From: Dongia_A sp044226685 | Lineage (GTDB): Bacteria; Pseudomonadota; Alphaproteobacteria; Dongiales; Dongiaceae | NCBI GenBank assembly: GCA_044226685.1 | Contig: JBGAGP010000004.1 | Coordinates: 1 to 64,000, forward strand | DNA length: 64,000 nucleotides | Direction of reading: 5' to 3' | Shown here: positions 1 to 7,802 of the stretch, one piece after another | How positions within the stretch are numbered: position 1 is the stretch's first letter | Layout of the letters: each line of letters opens with the position of its first letter | The notes under the pieces: model-generated | What the model was told of the DNA's origin: nothing | The model's input: only the letters and a program-made list of their open reading frames with translations | Databases searched by the model: none | Position numbers and translations under genes: made by a program

Positions 1-123
1 GAACCGTCCGAGTTCGAGTGGCGGATTCGGCGGCAGCGGGGCAGGCACATAGGCGCGCACGCGCTCGCCTCCCGCGCTCGTTTCGACATAGGCCCCGAGC
101 CTTTGGTTCTCTCCGTTCGGCAC
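1..123 (-). CDS. Fic-family protein, N-terminal fragment (runs off left edge)
   Basis: A leftward reading frame opens at a GTG (123-121) preceded by an AAAGGA-type ribosome binding site and stays open to the window edge. It encodes VPNGENQRLGAYVETS followed by a segment with VPAPLPPNPPLEL. That proline-rich stretch is typical of the start of Fic/DOC proteins with an N-terminal Fic_N region, which usually AMPylate or otherwise modify target proteins. The FIC motif itself lies outside the window, so activity cannot be judged. The gene lies on the chromosomal side of the tRNA-Gly junction and is probably not part of the mobile element. Confidence 0.55.
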   Translation of the reverse strand, partial: MPNGENQRLGAYVETSAGGERVRAYVPAPLPPNPPLELGRF

Positions 124-600
124 ACGCGATCCTTTAATTAACTTCGCCGCTATTAAGGCATAATGCCGTATATCTTAATAGAGAGCGTGGCTAATTCAAG
201 GCTGCCGGCATGCTGGGCATCTACACGGAAAGGGGACTGAGACCGCGATAGGAACCGACGCGGTTGAAGCTCGGTAAGTCCCGGCCCATTGGACTGGCGC
301 CGCGCCGTCGTGCGAGAGATCGCGGAGATCCATTCACACAATGCGATTCCCCGCCGGCGCTTACCCGAGTTGCTTACCCGCCTGCGGACGGCCCTTGGGG
401 TCAGCACGACCCGTTGGCTGAGTTCGCCGTTCGTTGCGATGCACTGGCGACGCCAGATCCAGCGCTAACAATGGCATCGGCCGCCAAAAGCCGGTCTTCG
501 CGAGCTTACCCGCTGCTTACCCAGTTCTCAATTGGGTGCCGGGTAAGCAAAGACGGTCCCGAAGGACCGTCTTTATCGCCCTGATTTTCTTGAGAAAATT
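124..600. other. Flank between Fic gene and attachment site, no gene seen
   Basis: This stretch has no convincing coding region. It holds several copies of the octamer GCTTACCC (two near 359-382, two near 504-523) and one inverted copy, GGGTAAGC, near 541-548. Their spacing is 11 to 13 bases. It also holds the hairpin described separately. By the tRNA geometry this is chromosome downstream of tRNA-Gly. The octamers could be relics of an earlier integration or protein-binding sites; nothing decides between these. Confidence 0.4.
549..574 (-). terminator. Perfect hairpin terminator of the tRNA-Gly transcript
   Basis: An 11-bp perfect stem, AAAGACGGTCC (549-559) with GGACCGTCTTT (564-574), closes a CGAA loop. 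Runs of A and T at the two ends allow Rho-independent termination in either direction. It lies about 26 bases downstream of the 3' end of the tRNA-Gly fragment, read leftward, which is where a tRNA terminator is expected. This supports the reading that the chromosome lies to the left of the junction. Confidence 0.7.
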
Positions 601-645
601 TGGAGCGGGCGAAGGGATTCGAACCCTCGACCCCAACCTTGGCAA
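601..645 (-). repeat. Attachment site: 3' 45 bp of tRNA-Gly(GCC)
   Basis: Read on the minus strand, this is the 3' portion of a tRNA-Gly from the anticodon loop (TTGCCAA) through the variable loop and T-arm (GGTTCGAATCC) to GCTCCA. The 5' half is absent: the bases beyond 645 cannot form the anticodon stem. A tRNA 3' fragment followed by the tRNA's own terminator is the P-core-D arrangement left by site-specific integration. The intact tRNA-Gly should therefore stand at the other end of the element. The integrase lies 174 bases away on the element side. Confidence 0.8.
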
Positions 646-761
646 AATTGGAGAGGGGGTTATCCGGGGTTTTCCTCAGTTGGACGGAGTTGTGAAAGTC
701 AATATTATTCAGTGACTTATTGATATTGGCCTTTCTGGCATGGTATGAGATTTTCCGTCAC

Positions 762-783
762 GGTGGTCACCAGGTGGTCACCA
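762..783. repeat. Tandem 11-bp repeat GGTGGTCACCA upstream of integrase
   Basis: Two perfect head-to-tail copies of GGTGGTCACCA (762-772 and 773-783) lie between the attachment core and the integrase start at 819. One helical turn of spacing puts both copies on the same DNA face. Such repeats near att cores are often arm-type sites for the integrase or an excisionase, or operators for int. The function here is inferred from position only. Confidence 0.5.
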
Positions 784-818
784 ACTTCGATGGCATCGAC
801 CTATCGAAAGGCACGGGA

Positions 819-2129
819 ATGGCAAGAGAAAACGCCGTCAGGCTCACAAAGAAGGTGGTCGACAGCATCGTCTCGAACGGTGAGCGTTGCTTCGTTTGGG
901 ACAGCGAGTTATCCGGGTTTGGGGTCCGAACGGACCCGAGCGGATCGAAGACGTTCATCATTCGATACCGCGCCAACGGCGGCGGGCGGAACGCGCCGAA
1001 GCGTTTCCAGACAGTCGGCCGCTATGGAAACTTGACCGTCGACGAGGCACGCAAGAAGGCGAAGATTCTGCTCGGCGCAGCCGCGAAAGGTGAGGATCCT
1101 GCTGGCGAGCTTCAGACAAAGCGTCGCGAAATGCTGATGGCCGAGCTGATCGACCTTTACGAAGAAGAAGGCTGCTTCGTTCAGCGCGGCATTCGGCAGG
1201 GCGAGGCCATGAAGCCCCGCACCAAGGCTTACACGATCGCGCGTTTACGGCACCATGTCGTGCCGCTGCTCGGACGAAAGCGCGTGTCGGAGGTTGGTGC
1301 TGGTGAGATCGAACGCTTCGTGCGGGATGTGACCAACGGCAAGACCGCCAAGGATGAGAAAATCGGGTTTCGCAAACGCATCATCGTTCGCGGCGGCGAG
1401 GGAGCCGCGCGGAAGGTCGTAAAGGATCTCTCCGCCGTTTTTAGCTTTGCTGTGCGGCGCAAGATCGTGTCCTCCAATCCTTGCGACATCGCTGCTGTGA
1501 AAAAATCCGACAACAGGCGCGATAGGTATTTGACGCTCGAGGAGGTCAGTCGTCTCGGCAAGGCGTTCGACGCGCTGGAACTGGAGGGAGTCAACGCCAA
1601 AGCATTGAACATTGCACGCCTGTGGGCTTTGACCGGCTGTCGTCGCGACGAGATCGCCGCGCTGCGATGGAATGAGGTGAGTTTCGAGCACGGCCTTCTC
1701 GTTTTGGACGACAGCAAGACTGGAAAGTCCATTCGGCCGCTCGGCGCGGCTGCAATCGTGCTGCTGCGTGGCATTACAAGGAAGCCGGGTTCCGACTTCG
1801 TATTCCCGGCGGAACGGGGAGATGGCCATTTTCAGGGAACAAAGGGCGTTTGGACCAGGGTCGTCGCGAAAGCGGAACTACCTGGCGTTACCCCCCATAC
1901 GCTGAGGCATACTATGGGGTCCACCGCCGTCTCCTATGGCGAAGGGTTACCCCTGACAGGAGCCATCCTTGGCCATGCGAATGCACGCTCAACGGCGATC
2001 TACGCGCATGTGCAACATGATCCTTCGCGTCGCGCGGCCAATCGGATTTCGGGAAAGATTGCTGAAGCACTGGCAGGCCGGAGTGAGGTGTCAGCTCAGA
2101 GCGAACAATCGGATGCACATGAACACTAG
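819..2129 (+). CDS. int: Tyrosine site-specific integrase
   Basis: This 436-residue protein is a tyrosine recombinase of the P4-like type that would integrate and excise the element at tRNA-Gly. The N-terminal arm-binding DUF4102-like region (about 1-95) contains FVWDSELSGFGVR. The catalytic domain (about 235-400) shows R275 in TGCRRDEI, a lysine near 300-303, H360 and R363 in HTLRH, H386 in LGHA, and nucleophile Y395 in STAIYAH, so the catalytic set is complete. The ATG at 819 is preferred over the upstream in-frame start at 720 because GAAAGG precedes it at good spacing and family members start at MARENAVRLT-like sequence. It lies next to the att core, reading into the element. Confidence 0.93.
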   Translation: MARENAVRLTKKVVDSIVSNGERCFVWDSELSGFGVRTDPSGSKTFIIRYRANGGGRNAPKRFQTVGRYGNLTVDEARKKAKILLGAAAKGEDPAGELQTKRREMLMAELIDLYEEEGCFVQRGIRQGEAMKPRTKAYTIARLRHHVVPLLGRKRVSEVGAGEIERFVRDVTNGKTAKDEKIGFRKRIIVRGGEGAARKVVKDLSAVFSFAVRRKIVSSNPCDIAAVKKSDNRRDRYLTLEEVSRLGKAFDALELEGVNAKALNIARLWALTGCRRDEIAALRWNEVSFEHGLLVLDDSKTGKSIRPLGAAAIVLLRGITRKPGSDFVFPAERGDGHFQGTKGVWTRVVAKAELPGVTPHTLRHTMGSTAVSYGEGLPLTGAILGHANARSTAIYAHVQHDPSRRAANRISGKIAEALAGRSEVSAQSEQSDAHEH

Positions 2130-2156
2130 CCTGCCAAAACTGAAGTTGAACCAATT

Positions 2157-3302
2157 ATGGAAGCGCAGATTTATCTCAGGAAATTATCTCGGCATCTTTC
2201 ATATCTGTTGGCGTTCGCTCGGAGAATCAACGAACTCGACTTTGCCGCTTCGCTCGGCGGAGAATTCCGCGGCATGCAGGACGCCGGCTGGGCTACTACG
2301 ATCACAGCGCACGAAGTGTTCGAGGAAATTTCCGCTCACCCCGCACAGAGCCGCCCACGGTCGAAGGCCGAAATTCGTATCCTGCTGTTTCTCTATTGTC
2401 AGCTCGCTGAGGCGGGCGGCGTCTATGAGACCCTCAAGAATATGATGGGGATTGTCACGCTAAAACCTTATTTGCTTTGGCCATTTCAAGATCTTGTTCG
2501 AGTAAGGCAGCAACCATCTAGGGTCATTGGGCCGAATGCAAATGCGACGTTCAGAGATCTAGCTAGAACTGCGCATGCGATTGGCATGCCGGGTCTTGCA
2601 TCGGTGCTGGAAGAGGCCTTTAGAGACGATATTCGTAATGGAATTTATCATGCCGATTACGTTATCTGGGAGGATGGCTTGCGTCTCAGGCGTCGTAACG
2701 GCGGTCATGCGACACGGCTGACTTTCGATGAGGTCAATGTGGCTCTTACAAAAGGCGTTGGTTTTTTTGACATCCATAGATCCTATATGTCCGAAGCCAC
2801 CCGCTCTTTTCATCCGGCACGTACAATCATCGGCCGCTTTAGTGCAAATTTTCCAGCACCCTGGACTATCCATGCCGATCCAGAGCGGCACACATTCTCA
2901 ATATCCGGTTCAGCGCCAGCCCCGGTAACAACGCCCGAATTTCAACGACAGGAAGCGATCAATGGTCAGCTTGGCGGAAAGGTATTGGCGGTGTTCACGG
3001 CTCAAGCCGCCGGACAGCCTGCGGAATTTCTTGCTTACATGTGGGATGCCGGGTTCGCGCCTAACGAGATTGTTTTGCCCGAGGATCGAATGCTCAAACT
3101 CTTGGAACAAGTCGAGCGTGATGGACTGTGGGATCCTCGTTTCGAGCAACCGGCTCGGAGGAGCCTGCTCCTTCTAAGCCCGTGGGGTTTCCGATATCTC
3201 ACCGAACCCGCTGATTTTGATAGTTTGCTCGACATTCCATTTATGGAGATCAATGTCGGGACAGGTGATGCATCCGAAAGTTCGGTGAGCGAGCAACCGT
3301 GA
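2157..3302 (+). CDS. Unknown protein with HEPN-like R-X4-H motif
   Basis: I do not recognise this 381-residue protein as a named family. It is mostly helical in composition in its first half. Residues 157-170 read RDDIRNGIYHADYV, with R160 and H165 spaced R-x4-H and an Asn after the Arg. That matches the catalytic motif of HEPN ribonucleases found in abortive-infection and toxin systems. There is no signal peptide or membrane segment. It begins 27 bases after the integrase, has a weak ribosome site, and has more even base composition than the cargo. An anti-phage or toxin role is a guess from motif and position; it could equally be an unrelated protein. Confidence 0.55.
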   Translation: MEAQIYLRKLSRHLSYLLAFARRINELDFAASLGGEFRGMQDAGWATTITAHEVFEEISAHPAQSRPRSKAEIRILLFLYCQLAEAGGVYETLKNMMGIVTLKPYLLWPFQDLVRVRQQPSRVIGPNANATFRDLARTAHAIGMPGLASVLEEAFRDDIRNGIYHADYVIWEDGLRLRRRNGGHATRLTFDEVNVALTKGVGFFDIHRSYMSEATRSFHPARTIIGRFSANFPAPWTIHADPERHTFSISGSAPAPVTTPEFQRQEAINGQLGGKVLAVFTAQAAGQPAEFLAYMWDAGFAPNEIVLPEDRMLKLLEQVERDGLWDPRFEQPARRSLLLLSPWGFRYLTEPADFDSLLDIPFMEINVGTGDASESSVSEQP

Positions 3303-3350
3303 TCGTTTTTCCAATCGTGATATCTCGGAGGCTTAACCCCCTAGGCACAA

Positions 3351-4418
3351 TCACCGAACTAGCCGGAGAGACGAACCACCGACGGATGGCGGATTCACAT
3401 CCCCGGTAAGCCCGAACAGAAGATTGTCGAGTTCTGCCTCAGGAATATCCAGGCGGGCCGCCACGTGCCGGCGCGTCACGCCTTCCCGCCAAAGTTCTGT
3501 GAGGACACGCTGCCATATTGCAGATCGTTCTGGCGGGAGACCGTCAGGCTCGTTGATGCCGAACCGCTTGTTTATCTGGATGCAGAAAGTCCGGTAGTTC
3601 CAATCGGAGATCCGGCCGATCCGGTGGAGGCGATGCGCAAGCGCAGCGACGGACACGCCCCACCGCCTCTTTGCGAGCACCAATTGATCGAGGCTTCGGA
3701 CGAATGGGATCGTCGCCACGACGTCGTCGTGAGGCATCAGGAACGACGATGCAAACGCATGTGCCTCCAGTTCGGCAGCGCGCCCTTGATTGGGACCGCC
3801 ATGCTTGTGCAGGACAAGGTGCGCCAGCTCATGAGCAGCGTCGAACCGACTGCGCTCCGTGGTCTTGAAGGTGTTGAGGAAGACATACGGTTCACCATCA
3901 TGCCAGCAGGAAAAGGCATCCACATTCTTCGTGTTCTCGGCCAGCGAGAAGACGCGGACGCCCTTCGTCTCAAGCAGCTTGATCATATGGGAGATCGGCC
4001 GCTCGCCGATCGCCCAATGCTGGCGTAGCGCACGTGCGGCTCCGGCGGGATCGCGTTCATGGCTGAGGTCGAGCAGGTCCGGCTGCGGCAGAACGAACCT
4101 TTCCCGCACCCAGGCTGACATCTCGAAGGCCAATGAGCCGGCGGCGAGCGCCGCATCGCGCTCTCGCGCCGACATCGCCGTCAGGCTCCGGAAGCTGGCG
4201 GCATCAGCGCTGATCGGGGCCGCGTCGTCCCGGAAGAAGAACTCCCGCGGAAATCCCAGCGCACGCACCAAGCCGTCGACAGTGTCTTCATCCGGAACCT
4301 GCTGCCCGTTGACGACACGCGACAGGGTGACCGGCGATATGCCGGCTTGCTCGGCGAGAGCCTTGGCGGTCAACCGCTGCCGCTTCCGCGCGAGCTCCAT
4401 TCTGCCAATGTTGAACAT
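3351..4418 (-). CDS. XRE-family regulator fused to ImmA/IrrE metallopeptidase
   Basis: A 355-residue two-domain protein. Residues 5-60 form a Cro/C1-type helix-turn-helix (ISPVTLSRVVNG). Residues about 150-235 form an ImmA/IrrE zinc-peptidase-like domain with HELAH at 196-200 and a downstream E218-x-H220 as likely third ligand. Proteins of this architecture regulate mobile-element or stress genes and some cleave repressors. Its start lies 3 bases after the stop of the upstream unknown gene (4422-5063), so the two form an operon. The architecture is common on ICEs and prophages. The substrate is unknown. Confidence 0.85.
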   Translation of the reverse strand: MFNIGRMELARKRQRLTAKALAEQAGISPVTLSRVVNGQQVPDEDTVDGLVRALGFPREFFFRDDAAPISADAASFRSLTAMSARERDAALAAGSLAFEMSAWVRERFVLPQPDLLDLSHERDPAGAARALRQHWAIGERPISHMIKLLETKGVRVFSLAENTKNVDAFSCWHDGEPYVFLNTFKTTERSRFDAAHELAHLVLHKHGGPNQGRAAELEAHAFASSFLMPHDDVVATIPFVRSLDQLVLAKRRWGVSVAALAHRLHRIGRISDWNYRTFCIQINKRFGINEPDGLPPERSAIWQRVLTELWREGVTRRHVAARLDIPEAELDNLLFGLTGDVNPPSVGGSSLRLVR

Positions 4419-4421
4419 GGC

Positions 4422-5063
4422 CTAGCGACGCAAAACAGCAGGCTCGAACTGAATGCCGTCCGGACGATCGCTATCAAGGATGGCATCCGCCGGCCATTCA
4501 CCACCGCCGAGGATGAAGATGCGCTCGATGAAGCCCTCGAAATTGCCGCCGGAAATGCCCGAAGGCAGAGAGAGCTCGGCGCGGATCTCATCACCTTGAA
4601 CCGACACGCAGAAGAACCATACGCCGGTCCGGAGCTCCGCCAGCCCCTGATCTCGCGCCGCGGACATTTCTTCCTCGGGGAACAGCCCGGTCTGTCCCAC
4701 CGCAATGATACGGTCGGCGCCGGAGCCTTTCCCGGAAACCGCTTGCGGCCTGTGCAACTTGTCGGCGGCATGGTCGACACTTTGATAGACCACCTTGAGC
4801 GGGCTATCCGGATGCTTGACGGATTCGACGTTGTTCTCGCGATAATTGACCCAGCCGATCGCCCGGAAAAGTTGCCGCACATACCGGGTGCCGTAGATGT
4901 AGGCGAGCAGCCCCTCAGCAGAAGCGGGATCATCGGCGATCGCGTCGGCACGCGCAGCGACCACGCCGCGCACGACCTCGAGCAGCGCCTGGCGCGTGAC
5001 ACCGAACTCGGCGAGGCGAGCATCAACTTCAGGATGATCGGCAAGCACGCGAACCGCAGCCAT
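4422..5063 (-). CDS. Unknown protein paired with the XRE-ImmA/IrrE gene
   Basis: A 213-residue protein I do not recognise. It has no signal peptide or clear membrane segment. The N-terminal third is helical with AVRVLADHPEVDARLAEFGV. The remainder is mixed and contains ADRIIAVGQTG and a C-terminal FIERIFILGGGEWP. The ATG at 5063 is chosen over 5096 because GGAG lies 7 bases upstream of it. It is the first gene of a two-gene operon with the XRE-metallopeptidase, and the pair is probably a functional unit. A toxin-antitoxin or defence role is possible but not shown. Confidence 0.7.
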   Translation of the reverse strand: MAAVRVLADHPEVDARLAEFGVTRQALLEVVRGVVAARADAIADDPASAEGLLAYIYGTRYVRQLFRAIGWVNYRENNVESVKHPDSPLKVVYQSVDHAADKLHRPQAVSGKGSGADRIIAVGQTGLFPEEEMSAARDQGLAELRTGVWFFCVSVQGDEIRAELSLPSGISGGNFEGFIERIFILGGGEWPADAILDSDRPDGIQFEPAVLRR

Positions 5064-5075
5064 CGAATCGCTCCA

Positions 5076-5117
5076 CGATAATTTTCTTGACCTCATTTGT
5101 GGAGGAAAAAATTATCG
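5076..5117. promoter_or_regulatory. Inverted repeat CGATAATTTT, putative XRE operator
   Basis: CGATAATTTT (5076-5085) and its exact reverse complement AAAATTATCG (5108-5117) are separated by 22 bases. They sit directly upstream of the 5063 start, so they would bracket the promoter of the minus-strand operon that encodes its own XRE regulator. A local AT-rich perfect inverted repeat in GC-rich DNA is a plausible autoregulatory operator. The binding protein is inferred. Confidence 0.55.
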
Positions 5118-5315
5118 CGTGCAACTGTCTTGGTTGGGTGGTTGGGGGCGGCGGATGATCGAAGAAGAGTTCTGTATGAAGGTATGCTCCGCCATGGCCT
5201 GCCACTGAGCGCAATAGCGGGCCTGATCTTCGCGGGCAGCTTCATATTCGTAACCGCCGTGCTTACAAAGATCTGAAGCAAGAAACTCGCGCGCTGAGCT
5301 GCCAAGGTCTGGCAT
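5112..5315 (-). CDS. Small hypothetical protein, doubtful
   Basis: A 67-residue frame between the P1B ATPase stop and the XRE operon. The product (MPDLGSSAREFLASDLCKHGG then an acidic, Tyr-rich segment) has plausible amino-acid composition. It has no recognised domain and no good ribosome binding site, and its 3' end runs into the inverted repeat at 5108-5117. Another frame across the same bases is also open. I list it only as a candidate. Confidence 0.25.
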   Translation of the reverse strand: MPDLGSSAREFLASDLCKHGGYEYEAAREDQARYCAQWQAMAEHTFIQNSSSIIRRPQPPNQDSCTR

Positions 5316-5341
5316 GAAGTGCCGGGGCTTCGCTGCGAGGC

Positions 5342-7636
5342 TCAGGCCGCTACGTTCTCGTAGATGTCCTCCTCCTGCGCGTTATGCATGCGCACCAGTG
5401 CCTCGATGGATTCCACCATGCGCTGCGCGTCGCGGATAAGATAGCGGTCTGCATCGTCCGCGCCGAGGCCGTCCGCCAGGCGCCTCAGAAGCCGCGCGAG
5501 ATGGAGGATCTCGCGGTGGGCGCGGCTCATGGCGGCGAGACCATCCCCGTCATGCAGGACTTCGCGCAACTGCGGGTAGATGCTCTCCTCGTCCAGCCGC
5601 TCGTGGGCTGCGATCTGTGTCGTCACCAGCGTGCTCGCCTCCTGGATCAAGGCGACGGCGGCCGCGCCGGTGGTATCGTCGAGACTGTCGGCGATCTCCC
5701 GCATCCGGTCGAGGGTTGCCTCCAGCTCCCGGTGATCCTGCTGAAGGGCGAGGGTGAACCCCGGCTTCAGCGCATGATGGCCGAAGCCGTGACCCGCCGT
5801 CAAAGCGCGCAGGGCATTGAGGATGACGGCGAAATCGATGGCCTCCTGGGTCAGCGCACCGGCGACCGGCGACAGCCAGCCGAAGGCGGCCGCGATCATG
5901 GCGAGGCAAGACAGCCCCATGCCGACGCCGATGCTCTCGAGCGCGATGCGCCGCGTGCGCTTGGCGATCGTCACGGCGTCCGACACCCGGTCCAGCTGAT
6001 CCACGAGGATGACCACATCGGCCGCTTCGGACGAAGCGCTGGCGCCGTGCGCACCCATGGCGATGCCCACGTCGGCGGCGGCGAGGGCGGGCGCGTCGTT
6101 GATGCCGTCGCCCACCATCAGCGTGGGGTTGAGCCGCTGCTCCACCGCGACCGCTTCCAGCTTGTCGCCCGGGGTTCGGTTGGCGAGGACGCAATCGAGG
6201 TCCAAAGCGGCGCCGATGGTCTCCGCCGCCTCCGCATTGTCGCCGGTCAGCATGACGATGCGCGCCACGCCCGCGGCCCGCAGCGACTGGACCGCGCGCG
6301 GCGTCTCCCGCCGCAGCTCGTCGGCCAGCAGGATGGCGCCCTTCAGCTGCCCATCCACGGAGACGAAGACGCTGAGGGCGGATCGCCAGGCGGCGCGCCG
6401 CAGGGCCCGCAGCGCCCACGGCTCGGGATGACGGGCGCCGCAGACGAGCTCATACGATCCCGCCTTCACCAGGCGCCTGTCGACCCGGCCCTCCAGGCCT
6501 GATCCCATGGCTTCGCGAACCGCGTCGGGCGGATCAAGCGCGACGCCGCGCCCGCGAGCCGCACGGACGATGGCCTCCGCCACCACATGGTGCGAGGCCT
6601 GCTCCAGCGACGCCGCGAGCCGCAGGATCTCATCCGGACTTTCGCCGGGCGCCGTCTCCACGGCGACGAGACGGGCGCCGCCCACGGTCAGCGTGCCGGT
6701 CTTGTCGAACAGGACGGTGTGGGTGCGCGCCAGCGCCTCCAGCGCGCTTCCGCCTTTGACAAGAATGCCAAGCCGCGCCGCCCGGGAGATGCCGGCGATG
6801 AAGGCCACTGGCGCCGCCAGGATCAACGGACAGGGCGTCGAGGCGACCAGCACGGCGAGGGCGCGGATCTTATCGCCCGACAGCGCCCAGGCCAGGCCCG
6901 CGAGGGCGAGTGTTGCCGGCAGCAGCAGCAGCGCATAGCGGTCGGCGAGCCGGATGAACGGGGCCTTCGCCGTCTGTGCCGCCGTCACCATGCGCACGAT
7001 GCCGGCATAGGTGCTGTCGCCGGCTGCTGCGGTGGCGCGGATCTCGAAGGTTTCGCCGGCATTGACGGTGCCGCTGAACACCGGTGCGCCGCGCACTTTC
7101 GCGACCGGCATGGGCTCTCCGGTCAGGGCCGCCTCGTCCAAAGCGGCTGCATTGGCAATTAGGAGGCCGTCCACCGGCACCACCTCGCCGGCCCGCACCA
7201 CCAGCACGTCGCCCACCGCGACGGTCTCGATGGCAATGTCCGCAATCGTCTCTCCGGTGCGGCGATGGGCGATGTGGGGCGCCCGATCGACCAGCGATCG
7301 CAGATCCCGCTCTGCCCGCGCAATGGCGATGTCCTCAAGGAGGTTTCCGCCGGCATACATCACCGCGATGACCGAACCTGCGAGGCTCTCGCCGAGCGCT
7401 ATGGCGCCGCTCATGGAGAGGAGCGCCACCGCATCGACGCCCATGCGTCCGGCGACAAGGTCCCGCACGATGGAGACGGTGAGCCAGGCGACGACGGGAA
7501 TGGTGCCGGCCGTCCAGATCAGGCCGGCGACGGCCCCATGGCCCAGCGCCCACGCGGCAAGGCCACCGAGAAGCCCAACCAGGGCCGTCCCCGCGAGGGC
7601 CCTGCGCAAAAAGCGCTCGTCGAGCAAACGTCCCAT
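5342..7636 (-). CDS. P1B-5-type metal ATPase with C-terminal hemerythrin domain
   Basis: This 764-residue membrane ATPase has the phosphorylation loop DKTGTLT, a TPCPLIL metal-site motif in its transmembrane helix, a TGEPMPV actuator loop and GDGINDAPAL in the hinge. A soluble tail of about 145 residues follows the last membrane helix. It carries hemerythrin-type ligands: QDHRE, AHERLDEE, AHREIL and MHNAQEED. TPC plus a hemerythrin tail defines the P1B-5 class typified by Nia of Sinorhizobium, which exports nickel and ferrous iron; the substrate here is inferred from that. There is no N-terminal HMA domain. The ATG at 7636 has GGGGGA upstream and is preferred over the start at 7750. It stands alone, between the XRE operon and chrB. 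Confidence 0.9.
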   Translation of the reverse strand: MGRLLDERFLRRALAGTALVGLLGGLAAWALGHGAVAGLIWTAGTIPVVAWLTVSIVRDLVAGRMGVDAVALLSMSGAIALGESLAGSVIAVMYAGGNLLEDIAIARAERDLRSLVDRAPHIAHRRTGETIADIAIETVAVGDVLVVRAGEVVPVDGLLIANAAALDEAALTGEPMPVAKVRGAPVFSGTVNAGETFEIRATAAAGDSTYAGIVRMVTAAQTAKAPFIRLADRYALLLLPATLALAGLAWALSGDKIRALAVLVASTPCPLILAAPVAFIAGISRAARLGILVKGGSALEALARTHTVLFDKTGTLTVGGARLVAVETAPGESPDEILRLAASLEQASHHVVAEAIVRAARGRGVALDPPDAVREAMGSGLEGRVDRRLVKAGSYELVCGARHPEPWALRALRRAAWRSALSVFVSVDGQLKGAILLADELRRETPRAVQSLRAAGVARIVMLTGDNAEAAETIGAALDLDCVLANRTPGDKLEAVAVEQRLNPTLMVGDGINDAPALAAADVGIAMGAHGASASSEAADVVILVDQLDRVSDAVTIAKRTRRIALESIGVGMGLSCLAMIAAAFGWLSPVAGALTQEAIDFAVILNALRALTAGHGFGHHALKPGFTLALQQDHRELEATLDRMREIADSLDDTTGAAAVALIQEASTLVTTQIAAHERLDEESIYPQLREVLHDGDGLAAMSRAHREILHLARLLRRLADGLGADDADRYLIRDAQRMVESIEALVRMHNAQEEDIYENVAA

Positions 7637-7802
7637 CCTGGTCCCCCTGGCGATGCTCGCCTGACCGGGCTGGACGTTAGTCCGATGGTCCGTCACATGC
7701 CACCGCGCCGGGGCTGCGCAACTCGCTTCCTGAAGACATGCCCTGAGCACTCACCAGCAGCGTGATGGCGCCATCCAGATTGCCCTGATGACCTCGTTTC
7801 GG

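Noticed and set aside
434..715. 93-codon plus-strand frame spanning the att site
   Set aside because: It reads through the tRNA-Gly fragment and terminator (giving the familiar false peptide GAGEGIRTLDPNLG), so it is not a gene.
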